Origin: Phycisphaeraceae bacterium
GTDB taxonomy: Bacteria; Planctomycetota; Phycisphaerae; Phycisphaerales; UBA1924
NCBI GenBank assembly: GCA_019454185.1
Contig: CP075368.1
Location: 2,521,649 to 2,585,648 of the forward strand
DNA length: 64,000 nt
Direction: 5' to 3'
The position numbers were made by a program, and so were the translations under genes. Shown in pieces: positions 54,220-64,000 of the stretch (position 1 is the first letter of the stretch; every line of letters begins with the position of its first letter). A model generated the notes under the pieces. The model saw only the letters and a program-made list of their open reading frames with translations, searched no databases and was not told the DNA's origin.

Positions 54220-55894
54220 CATCGCCGGCAACGCCGCACGCATCACCGACGCGATCGCACGCGCCCGCGCTGCAGACGCAGACCTCCTCGCCACACCCGA
54301 ACTCGCCATCTCTGGCTACCCACCCAAAGACCTCCTCATGATGGAGGGCTTTGTCGCCTCATGCGAACGCGCCGCACGCTCCATCTGCACTGCCCACTCC
54401 CAGGGCCTCACGCTCATCATCGGCACGCCCCTCTGCCGCCCCGACGGCGCGATCGCAAACTCGCTCCTCGCGTTCCGCGACGGCGCGTGCATCGCCGAGT
54501 ACGACAAACGCCTCCTCCCCACCTACGACGTCTTCGACGAAGACCGCTACTTCGAGCCCGGCACGCGCCCGATCGTGATCGACGTTCCAACCCGCGCAGG
54601 ACCCACCCAGCGCGTCGGGCTCGCCATCTGCGAGGATCTCTGGAAAGGACAAGACGCCGGCTTCAGCAGCAGATACGCGAACGTCGCCGACCCCGTGGAA
54701 GATCTCGCCCGCGCCGGAGCACACATCCTCATCGTCCCCTCCGCCAGCCCCTTCGTCCTGGGCAAGGGCGAACGACATCGACAGATCCTCGCCCGACACG
54801 CCACCGCTCACGCCCTCTTCGTCGCCAGCATCAACCAGGTCGGAGGAAACGACGACCTCATCTTCGACGGACACTCCGCCCTCCTCTCCCCGCGGGGCGA
54901 ACTCATCGCCGCCGCACCCGGTTTTCAGACAAACCTCCTCCTCTGCGATGTGCGCCCCGATGCACCCGCGCTCTCCGAGCCCGCCCGCCCACGCGAGTCC
55001 CTCCTCCTCGACGCACTCGTCCTCGGCATCCGCGATTACTGCTCAAAGACCGGCTTCAACGCCGCCATCCTCGGCGTCTCAGGAGGCATCGACTCCGCCC
55101 TCGTCGCAACCCTCGCCGTCCTTGCCCTCGGCCCGGAGAACGTCCGAGGCGTCGCCATGCCCGGCCCCTACTCATCGGACCACGCGCTCGCCGATGCCCG
55201 CGACCTCTGCGCCCGACTCGGCATCGAGATGCTCACCCTCCCCATCGGCCCCGCCTTCCACGCCTCCGCCGCAACCCTCAACGACACCTTCGATCAGATC
55301 AACGCACCCGAACTCGGTGCGACACTCCCGGATCTCACCGAAGAGAACCTCCAGTCCCGCCTCCGCGGCACCATGATCATGGCCCTCTCCAACCGCACCG
55401 GCGCGATCGTCCTCACCACCGGCAACAAGAGCGAGATGGCCGTCGGCTATTGCACGCTCTACGGCGACATGAACGGCGGACTCGCCGTCCTCTCCGACGT
55501 CACCAAGAAACTCGTCTACGCGCTGGCCCGTCACATCAACAACAACCACGCCTCGCTCGCCCCGTGGGGCCGCTTCGATCGCCCGCCCATCCCCGAGTCC
55601 AGCATCACCAAGCCCCCGAGCGCGGAACTCCGCCCCGACCAGACCGACCAAGACTCGCTCCCACCCTACGACGACCTCGACGCCATCATCGAGCGATACA
55701 TCGAGCGCCACCAGACCCCCGACCGCATCACGACAGAGACCGGGCTCGACCCCGCCCTCGTCGCACGCATCGTGCGACTCATCGACCTCTCCGAGTACAA
55801 GCGCAAGCAGGCCGCCGTCGGGCTCAAGGTCACCAGTGTCGCGTTCGGTTCCGGCAGACGCTGGCCTATCGCCCAGCGTTGGCCCCGTGGCTGA
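54179..55894 (+). CDS. nadE: glutamine-dependent NAD+ synthetase
   Basis: 571 residues. Nitrilase-type glutaminase domain (1-265) with the triad Glu41 (TPELAISGYP), Lys110 (EYDKRLLPTY) and Cys151 (LAICEDLW), then the ATP-pyrophosphatase synthetase domain (about 275-560) with the P-loop LGVSGGIDSALVAT, plus TTGNKSEMAVGYCTLYGD. It makes NAD+ from nicotinic acid adenine dinucleotide using Gln as the nitrogen source. It overlaps the upstream flippase-like gene, which is probably only a transcriptional link. The 3' end overlaps the convergent membrane protein gene by 29 bases. Confidence 0.96.
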   Translation: MRLALAQLNPTIGDIAGNAARITDAIARARAADADLLATPELAISGYPPKDLLMMEGFVASCERAARSICTAHSQGLTLIIGTPLCRPDGAIANSLLAFRDGACIAEYDKRLLPTYDVFDEDRYFEPGTRPIVIDVPTRAGPTQRVGLAICEDLWKGQDAGFSSRYANVADPVEDLARAGAHILIVPSASPFVLGKGERHRQILARHATAHALFVASINQVGGNDDLIFDGHSALLSPRGELIAAAPGFQTNLLLCDVRPDAPALSEPARPRESLLLDALVLGIRDYCSKTGFNAAILGVSGGIDSALVATLAVLALGPENVRGVAMPGPYSSDHALADARDLCARLGIEMLTLPIGPAFHASAATLNDTFDQINAPELGATLPDLTEENLQSRLRGTMIMALSNRTGAIVLTTGNKSEMAVGYCTLYGDMNGGLAVLSDVTKKLVYALARHINNNHASLAPWGRFDRPPIPESSITKPPSAELRPDQTDQDSLPPYDDLDAIIERYIERHQTPDRITTETGLDPALVARIVRLIDLSEYKRKQAAVGLKVTSVAFGSGRRWPIAQRWPRG

Positions 55895-56453
55895 ACCCGG
55901 TCGGATCTCGCCCCGCCCCCTCCCCGCTATCGCCGCCCTCGGACGCAAGCCCGTACATCCGCTCCAACGCGTCGATCGCCTCGTCACCCAACTCACCGTT
56001 CAACGCCGCGAACTCCTGCGCATACCGCATGTCGCGGAAGTGGTACACCACATCGCTCTGCGTCGCGAACACGCGAAAGGGCGGCGGAAACGCCCTCGTG
56101 TCCAGGTACCCGTAGATCCCGTTGAACAACAGCGCCGCAAGAATCACGAGCCACAGAGGCGTGCGAACCCCCGACGCCACACTGAAAAACACGATCGCAA
56201 AGATCAACCCGAAGAAGCCGACCAGACGGCCCGCATGCCGGAAGAACGACATCGCTCGAAAGTCAAAGACCAGCCGCCGACGCACCGGAACCCGCACCAA
56301 CTTCGACATCAGCGGCATCGAGAACGTGAACCCCCCGAACTTGCACATCCCGATCGCGCCGATCAACGCATCCCCATCCGCAAGACCGCCGGAGATCACG
56401 CACCGGGGCGGGAAGAGCGGCTTCTGCTTGCGTGGAAGTGAAACGGCGTACAT
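55866..56453 (-). CDS. predicted membrane protein, unknown
   Basis: 195 residues from the ATG at 56453 (the alternative is a TTG nine bases earlier). Two predicted helices lie near residues 77-110. The N-terminus has PRCVISGGLADGDALIGAIGMCKFGGFTFSMPL, a Cys/Gly-rich segment before the helices, and the C-terminus is soluble with YHFRDMRYAQEFAALNG. No family is recognised. It overlaps nadE by 29 bases, and the DinB gene starts 20 bases upstream. Confidence 0.65.
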   Translation of the reverse strand: MYAVSLPRKQKPLFPPRCVISGGLADGDALIGAIGMCKFGGFTFSMPLMSKLVRVPVRRRLVFDFRAMSFFRHAGRLVGFFGLIFAIVFFSVASGVRTPLWLVILAALLFNGIYGYLDTRAFPPPFRVFATQSDVVYHFRDMRYAQEFAALNGELGDEAIDALERMYGLASEGGDSGEGAGRDPTGFSHGANAGR

Positions 56454-56472
56454 CGGGACCAAGCGTAGGGGC

Positions 56473-56985
56473 TCACCACTCGCCGGCGTACACCGTGCTC
56501 ATCCCCGGCGCGTCCCGTCCCGCCAACTGGTACAGCCGCCTGCTGATCTGCCGCAGATGCAACGCATCATGCGCCGCCCAACTGGCAAGCAACTCGCCCA
56601 CCCGGATCGGGCCGACCTTCGGATGCACATACGCGATCGACCAATCGACACCCCGCAGCGACCGCAGCCACGCGACGGAATCTCCACGCTCCTGCTCGAA
56701 CTCGTCGAGCGTGCGCCCCAGATCACCCGCGTTGTAGTTCCTCAGCGTCGCGACATCCTTCAGATCAAGCGGCGCCCACGCACGTGACGCATCCTCAAGC
56801 GTCGATCGCAGGCGCACCCGAAAGTCCTCACGCTCCTCATCCAGCATGTGGCAGCAGACCTCGAGAATCGACCAATGCTCCGGACCCGGCTTCCAGCGAG
56901 CTTCATCCGCCGAGACCGACAACGCCGACGCTCGCAGCACCGCCGGATACCGCGCTATCCGCTCGATCAACGCGCCCAGGTTCAT
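56473..56985 (-). CDS. DinB/DfsB-like four-helix protein
   Basis: 170 residues from the ATG at 56985, chosen because the longer frame upstream runs through a tandem repeat. The DinB superfamily is a four-helix metal-binding bundle. Helix motifs WSILEVCCHMLDEEREDF and WAAHDALHLRQISRRLYQL carry the His residues (His in CCHML and the pair in AAHDALHLR) that bind divalent metal. Members act as thiol-S-transferases or are of unknown function. It is preceded by the 8-bp repeat array. Confidence 0.85.
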   Translation of the reverse strand: MNLGALIERIARYPAVLRASALSVSADEARWKPGPEHWSILEVCCHMLDEEREDFRVRLRSTLEDASRAWAPLDLKDVATLRNYNAGDLGRTLDEFEQERGDSVAWLRSLRGVDWSIAYVHPKVGPIRVGELLASWAAHDALHLRQISRRLYQLAGRDAPGMSTVYAGEW

Positions 56986-57010
56986 CGCCGCCTCCACGCC
57001 TGATCCCCTT

Positions 57011-57074
57011 GCCTCCGTGCCTTCTTGACTTCGTGCCTCCGTGCCTTCGTGCCTTCCTAACTCCGTCACTTCCC
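57011..57074. repeat. 8-bp tandem repeat, eight units in register
   Basis: Consensus GCCTTCGT. Units in order: GCCTCCGT, GCCTTCTT, GACTTCGT, GCCTCCGT, GCCTTCGT, GCCTTCCT, AACTCCGT, CACTTCCC, so the later units are diverged. The array fills the gap between the DinB start and the stop of the next gene. On the minus strand it reads as a purine-rich leader. Confidence 0.8.
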
Positions 57075-57776
57075 TCAACTGCTCCCCTGCCTCATCCGAT
57101 CCAGCCCCTCGGGAAACGGATAACTCGGGAAGACGCCGATCTGCCCGACGTTCCACATCGCGGGCGCAGGGTACACATCGCCCCGGAACCCCGCGTGGTA
57201 CATCGTCTTCAGCACCGACTCGAAGGATGGCTCGCGCCCACCGGCATCGACCAGGCGATTCGCCCTCGCATTCAGGAACGACACCGCCGCGACAGGCAGC
57301 CGCTCGCGCCGCTCGTTCAGCATCTTGCCGACGGTCATGAAACCGCGCGAAAGATCGTCGATCGTGAAGTGATCCCTCCCCCGCGGCCGCAGCAACGCCA
57401 GAATCAGGATCGAATCCAGATCAAACTTCAGCACATACGGCTCGCGATCGTGCGCCGCATGCACACCCACCGAATCATGGAAGAGCTTCGCGTAACTCGT
57501 CACGCTCTTCGATGCCCACTGGCTGGTGGCCACAAGCTCACACAACTGCGCGATGATGCCGTGCGAGTTGTCCTCGTCGTTCACGCCGCACACGATCGTG
57601 CGGTACCGCCCGTCGAGAATATCGCGGAGCATGTCCTGCCCCCACATGATCCGAAGCCGCTGGCCAGGGCGGATCTTGCCCGATGCGCCGGGGAGAAGCG
57701 TGAGCCGATCGGGCGCGTTCTCCGACCGCATCAGATGGTCGGCATCGCCGTCGTAGAGGCGTGGGGAATCAGGCAT
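57075..57776 (-). CDS. conserved-looking protein, unknown function
   Basis: 233 residues from the ATG at 57776, with AGGAGG four bases upstream. It is soluble, with no signal peptide. The body has IVCGVNDEDNSHGIIAQLCELV and FDLDSILILALLRPRGRDHFT, but I do not recognise a family. It ends exactly where the tandem repeat begins. The strong ribosome binding site supports a real gene. Confidence 0.7.
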   Translation of the reverse strand: MPDSPRLYDGDADHLMRSENAPDRLTLLPGASGKIRPGQRLRIMWGQDMLRDILDGRYRTIVCGVNDEDNSHGIIAQLCELVATSQWASKSVTSYAKLFHDSVGVHAAHDREPYVLKFDLDSILILALLRPRGRDHFTIDDLSRGFMTVGKMLNERRERLPVAAVSFLNARANRLVDAGGREPSFESVLKTMYHAGFRGDVYPAPAMWNVGQIGVFPSYPFPEGLDRMRQGSS

Positions 57777-57868
57777 GGGACCTCCTTCAACGCGGGAGCG
57801 CCTCACTCATGCGCACCATCAGAGTCTACGACCACTCAGGTTGTGGCGTTCGAGGGATGAGCCGGAAC

Positions 57869-59533
57869 TCAGGATTTCCCCTTGGCGCGATCCCGTGATG
57901 CACCCTGTTCGGCGGATCCAGCAGGCACCTCCAGAGGCGGCTCCATCTCAAGAATCTTGAATATGGTCGCCCCCCGACCCCATTGGTCGTACCCGATGTA
58001 TGTGATGAAGCCCTCCTCAATACCAATCGAGTAGTTGAAGGGAGAGTCCTCCTCACGCACCTCGCTCTTCAACGACCAGTGCTCGCTCGCTTTCGCGGCC
58101 GCCGACCTCAGAATCGGGCGCACCCCCTCAACCGTTGCATTCCTGTACGGATCACCGGAGTCGTAGTCCATCTCTGCCCACACATGGGGCTCCACCAGGC
58201 GATGGATGAGAGGATAACGCCGGTAGCGTTCACCCGGTGTCGTGGACACGATCGGGGTTGCGAGCCATGCGATCAGGAAGACCGTAGCGGCGAACGGGAT
58301 GGAGGCAGTAAGTGCGCGCGCAGCGGTCGCTGTCGAGAGACGGAGGAGTGGCGTGAGCATGAGCACCGCCAGCGATCCCGCGATCACGATCGACGAGCCG
58401 AGAATCACGGCGCGGTTCAACGCCGCCGCGCGGCTGTAGACCGTGTCTCCCTTATAACGCGGCTTGACCCACTCAATCACCACGTCCCGACGCATCTGCT
58501 CGGGCGAAAGCGTCGCCGAGACCTTCGTCGCAACCCGTGAGCCGCGCGTCAGCGCCAGCAGCCCCTCATGCCCGACACGAATCGCGTCGTCGTGGCCGGG
58601 GCTGTAGTAATTCAGTTGCTCGTCCCACTCGCGGGGCGCCCCGCAGCGAATGACGCGGAAGTTCGGCGCGCTCGCCATGGCAGGACCAAAGACATAGAGA
58701 TCAACAGCGAGTGACCTGCTCCCCGTCGAAGTCAGCCGCATCGGGTAGATCGGCTTCTCCGTTCGGAATCGGAGCCCGAGCGGAAACGGTGTCGATGCAC
58801 TCAGATCCGCGCCTATCTCGCGACCCGTCGCAAGGCGTGCCGCACAGAACACCCAGCCCTCGGACGCGTATTCATCAATCACTGAGGCCGAATCGGATGC
58901 GACCGCAAACCCATGGTCGTTGAGCCACGAGACGAGCAACCCTCCGTCGGAGCCCGAGATCGTGACGACATCCAGGTGACCGATCAATCGGCGATCATGA
59001 ACGCTCACCTCCGCCCCCTCACCGCTCCCCATGGATGACCGGGTGATGCCGAGACCCGGCAGCAGAATCAGCGTGACCAACAGAAGCACGAGCACCGTCG
59101 CCGCAAGCGCTCGGAAAAACCCACGTCCGCTGACCGCAGCAAACGCCGCGGCCAAGACCAGAAGCGCAGCAAACACAAACGGCCCCCCAGACGGAATGAC
59201 CTTTACTGAGGGCTGGAAGATCGCCGCGACCGTCGGCATCAGACCCGGCGTCACCTCGATCAACTCCGGCACGGACGGCACGGGCACGACCCACGCGAAG
59301 TCCCCTCCGCCAGCGGGCACCTCGGCCGACTCACCGCTCGACTCCTGACCGCCGGCTGGCGAGCCGCTCGATTCAAAGCGGGTCTCAATGACAAGCGTCT
59401 GGACACCGTCTGCGAAGTGGATCAGGGCGCGCTGATCGGGAATCGTGGCGACGACGCCCTCGCGGGCGAAGACTTTGCCGTCGGCGTGGGCGGAGGAGCG
59501 GGGGATCGAGAGGAGGAGGGCGAGGAGTGCCAC
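57869..59533 (-). CDS. DUF2330-like exported/membrane protein
   Basis: 554 residues from a GTG at 59533; an in-frame stop 60-odd bases upstream limits alternatives, yet the short N-terminus (ALLALLLSIPRSSAHADG) lacks the basic residues of a normal signal peptide. The region DGKVFAREGVVATIPDQRALIHFADGVQTLVIETRF is the typical start of DUF2330, proteins with repeated FAWVVPVPSVPEL-like segments. Two helices (about 130-170 and 400-445) flank a large loop with the Cys-containing YVFGPAMASAPNFRVIRCG region. Function unknown; outside-facing surface protein is likely. Confidence 0.72.
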   Translation of the reverse strand: MALLALLLSIPRSSAHADGKVFAREGVVATIPDQRALIHFADGVQTLVIETRFESSGSPAGGQESSGESAEVPAGGGDFAWVVPVPSVPELIEVTPGLMPTVAAIFQPSVKVIPSGGPFVFAALLVLAAAFAAVSGRGFFRALAATVLVLLLVTLILLPGLGITRSSMGSGEGAEVSVHDRRLIGHLDVVTISGSDGGLLVSWLNDHGFAVASDSASVIDEYASEGWVFCAARLATGREIGADLSASTPFPLGLRFRTEKPIYPMRLTSTGSRSLAVDLYVFGPAMASAPNFRVIRCGAPREWDEQLNYYSPGHDDAIRVGHEGLLALTRGSRVATKVSATLSPEQMRRDVVIEWVKPRYKGDTVYSRAAALNRAVILGSSIVIAGSLAVLMLTPLLRLSTATAARALTASIPFAATVFLIAWLATPIVSTTPGERYRRYPLIHRLVEPHVWAEMDYDSGDPYRNATVEGVRPILRSAAAKASEHWSLKSEVREEDSPFNYSIGIEEGFITYIGYDQWGRGATIFKILEMEPPLEVPAGSAEQGASRDRAKGKS

Positions 59534-59719
59534 GATGAGGCGCCCGCCGAGGGGCCCGAAGAGAGGGGCGAGGAGGATGAACGGGTCTGCCTCGGGCCTT
59601 CCATGCTTGCCATGCTACCCGATACGGGCGGTGGTGATGCTCGGGTGAGGGCGACGAGGGAGGGGGGAGAGGGGGGAGAGGGGTGAAGAGAGCGAAGCCG
59701 CAGGAATGGAATGCGCGGG

Positions 59720-59761
59720 GCAAAAATGAAAGACCCCCTCCAGGTTTACCTGAAGGGGGTC
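59720..59761 (-). terminator. rRNA operon terminator
   Basis: GACCCCCT (59732-59739) pairs with AGGGGGTC (59754-59761), with CAGGT/ACCTG inside; on the minus strand it is followed by TTTCATTTTT. It ends the 23S-5S unit. Confidence 0.92.
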
Positions 59762-59763
59762 AA

Positions 59764-59871
59764 GCGTCGGCGATGACCTACTTTCCCGCGATGCAGTATC
59801 ATCGGCGGCAATGGCTTAACTGCTGTGTTCGGGATGGGAACAGGTGTTGCCCATTGCCTGTAGTCACCGAC
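59764..59871 (-). rRNA. rrf: 5S ribosomal RNA
   Basis: About 108 bases. The minus strand has the conserved CCCATCCCGAACACAG block and GGGAAAGTAGGTCATCGCC end, and the ends pair (GTCGGTGA with TCATCGCCGAC). It is 174 bases downstream of the 23S gene. The spacer holds a perfect 9-bp hairpin but no tRNA. Confidence 0.95.
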
Positions 59872-60045
59872 AAATCGACATGCCGACTCTCGTCGGCGTG
59901 CCGGTGGTTGTGCCGGATGGATGGGTGTCGCGCGGCTCGCCGAAGCGAGCCGCGATGTGCAATGTCAGTAGACCGAAGATCAATTGAACATCAAAGTTGA
60001 GGAGCACGGTTCCAACCAACGTGATTCGAGTGAACCACGGCGGCT

Positions 60046-62805
<2,760 letters not shown>

Positions 62806-63041
62806 TGACGCCGCGGCTACCCGCATAACGCCGGCTGGATCCGACCCCTCGCCTTCTTTGCTCAAGAGATCTTTCGGTGTCTACTTGCTTGCAATTCATC
62901 GTTCGACACGGTGCACACCCGCTTACGCGAATGCCGCCGCTCGAACGACGCGACACTTCATCCATATCCGGTTGTCACAGATCCCGAAAGTCCGTCTGCC
63001 TTGCGGCTTTCCGGCCCTTCTTTGCCACTCGGAAAAGTGGC
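62806..63041 (-). other. leader of the 23S-5S rRNA transcript
   Basis: About 236 bases between the promoter start point and mature 23S. It begins with the hairpin GCCACT...AGTGGC. It contains no tRNA and no protein gene that I can support. It probably carries RNase processing sites. Confidence 0.6.
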
Positions 63042-63047
63042 GAGGGG

Positions 63048-63075
63048 ACTCTAGGTGCAGTCCCCGCGATGTCAA
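63048..63075 (-). promoter_or_regulatory. rRNA promoter
   Basis: On the minus strand the consensus -35 TTGACA (63075-63070), a 16-base spacer and TAGAGT (63053-63048, 4 of 6 in the -10) would start near 63041. Its position just after the neighbouring protein gene's stop supports a separate 23S-5S transcription unit. Confidence 0.8.
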
Positions 63076-63124
63076 GCCAACATGAAGCCATTCTTCAAGC
63101 AGTTTTTCCCACAACCAACCCCCA

Positions 63125-64000
63125 TCAACCGCCGCCGCCCCCCCCACCACCAGTCGGTTCACGAACCGTACCCGGACGCTCACGCTGCTGCTGCACCGGT
63201 TTCGGTTGCTCCGGCTTCGGAACAGGCATCCCCTGACGCTCTCCCAGCTTCGCAGATCGCTCCAGACGCCTGAACACTTCAGATCCACGTTCGGTATCAG
63301 GAAGGCGTGCAATCACCTGTCCCTGTCCCTCACGCAAGTACACCAAGTGCCGCGCACCCGCCGCAACGCCCAAGGGCGTCGCATCGGCCGTCACAGGCAT
63401 CGTCGCCGTAGACAGGTACACAGAGTCGATCGAAACCGACCGCTCCCGAGGCCCGGGCTTGCTGTTCAGCGGCAGCTGGGGTTGCGCCGCCTGCGAGGCC
63501 TCCGAAGCAGGACCACCACCAATCGGCCCGCCCTTGCCCCCACCCGGAGCAACGAACTCAGTCTCCCGGAAGCCCGGCCGCTGAGCAGGAGCCGCAGCCA
63601 GCGCTGACTCTTCAAAGATCGGCATCAGGTCCGGCGAAGGAAGCCGCAGACGCGCCTCGATCGGATCGCCCGGCGTCAGACTCGCGTTCCCAACCCGCCA
63701 GAACCCGTAATAGAACTCATACACCGACGCCGTCGCCCGCATCCCGCCCACAGCGTCCGAGACGCTGGCGTTCGTCACGAAATACGTACGGGCAGGGTCA
63801 ACCCCGACCGGCGCAGTCCACTCGGTCCACGCGCTCGTCAGCGTCGGCGATTCCGCAAGAGCACGCTGATCCTCGGAAAGCGACAACGCATTCCCGAACG
63901 CCGGGTTGTTCAGCACCACACGCAGGCGATACCGGTACGACTCACCCCGCGCCACCGTGATGTCATGCCCCCAGACCTTCAACGAGGGCGTCTCGAACAG
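63125..64000 (-). CDS. C-terminal part of a large exported or surface protein (5' end outside window)
   Basis: 291 residues plus a stop; the frame is open through base 64000 on the minus strand, so the start is outside. KVWGHDITVARGESYRYRLRVVLNNPAFGN looks like a fibronectin-type or related beta-sandwich surface domain that I have seen in planctomycete proteins. Residues further on are Pro/Gly/Gln-rich (GGGKGGPIGGG) and the end is a run of eight Gly. Nothing catalytic is visible. Its stop lies 50 bases before the rRNA promoter -35. Confidence 0.72.
   Translation of the reverse strand: MFETPSLKVWGHDITVARGESYRYRLRVVLNNPAFGNALSLSEDQRALAESPTLTSAWTEWTAPVGVDPARTYFVTNASVSDAVGGMRATASVYEFYYGFWRVGNASLTPGDPIEARLRLPSPDLMPIFEESALAAAPAQRPGFRETEFVAPGGGKGGPIGGGPASEASQAAQPQLPLNSKPGPRERSVSIDSVYLSTATMPVTADATPLGVAAGARHLVYLREGQGQVIARLPDTERGSEVFRRLERSAKLGERQGMPVPKPEQPKPVQQQRERPGTVREPTGGGGGGGG

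Overview
The window is GC-rich bacterial chromosome, densely packed on both strands, with no phage, IS element or CRISPR array. The gene content fits a planctomycete, most likely class Phycisphaerae: secreted proteins with planctomycete-style sorting tails (PEP-CTERM-like PAP/PG plus hydrophobic helix plus Arg cluster, and a two-repeat dockerin-like tail ending in GC), VIT/VWA and DUF4139 surface proteins, and a 23S-5S rRNA unit with its own promoter and no 16S in front of it. Taxonomy is inferred from style; no 16S lies in the window.

Layout. 1-5.1 kb: HscA-like Hsp70 (cut by the left edge) with a lipoprotein, divergent from a short pheT, then ilvE. 5.3-14.7 kb: a large secreted protein, a DUF486 membrane protein, an RND efflux adaptor/pump pair and a convergent HtrA-type protease. 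14.7-23.3 kb: queD-like gene, holA, lipoproteins, a thioesterase, a heme oxygenase/ferritin-like operon behind a palindromic operator, a PEP-CTERM-like beta-propeller protein and an MFS transporter. 23.4-31.6 kb: a same-strand block of VIT-VWA protein, VWA protein, DUF4139 protein, response regulator and histidine kinase; this is the best candidate for an uncharacterised system. 31.7-49.4 kb: a PEP-CTERM-like protein with a long structured leader, ruvA, a nucleotide-sugar enzyme, dut, a candidate structured ncRNA, an ABC exporter, a dicarboxylate symporter, manC, ruvX, murA, a fibro-slime protein, ychF, an NTF2-like gene with a 3' pseudogene copy flanking a dockerin-type protein, and a Bax-inhibitor-like protein. 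49.7-59.5 kb: a small lipoprotein, a Fur-family regulator that has lost the usual metal ligands, an overlapping GT-C-like/flippase/nadE block, and several membrane or unknown proteins. 59.7-64 kb: 5S and 23S rRNA on the minus strand with terminator and promoter, and the 3' part of a surface-type protein.

How genes work together. Heme oxygenase releases iron from heme and the overlapping ferritin-like protein can store it; the promoter carries a Fur-like palindrome at the predicted transcription start. The RND adaptor and pump overlap by GTGA. ManC, the CapD/FlaA1-like enzyme, the GT-C-like protein and the flippase-like protein point to surface polysaccharide synthesis, but they are scattered rather than in one locus. 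Start codons were moved inward where a signal peptide, ribosome binding site or family N-terminus required it.
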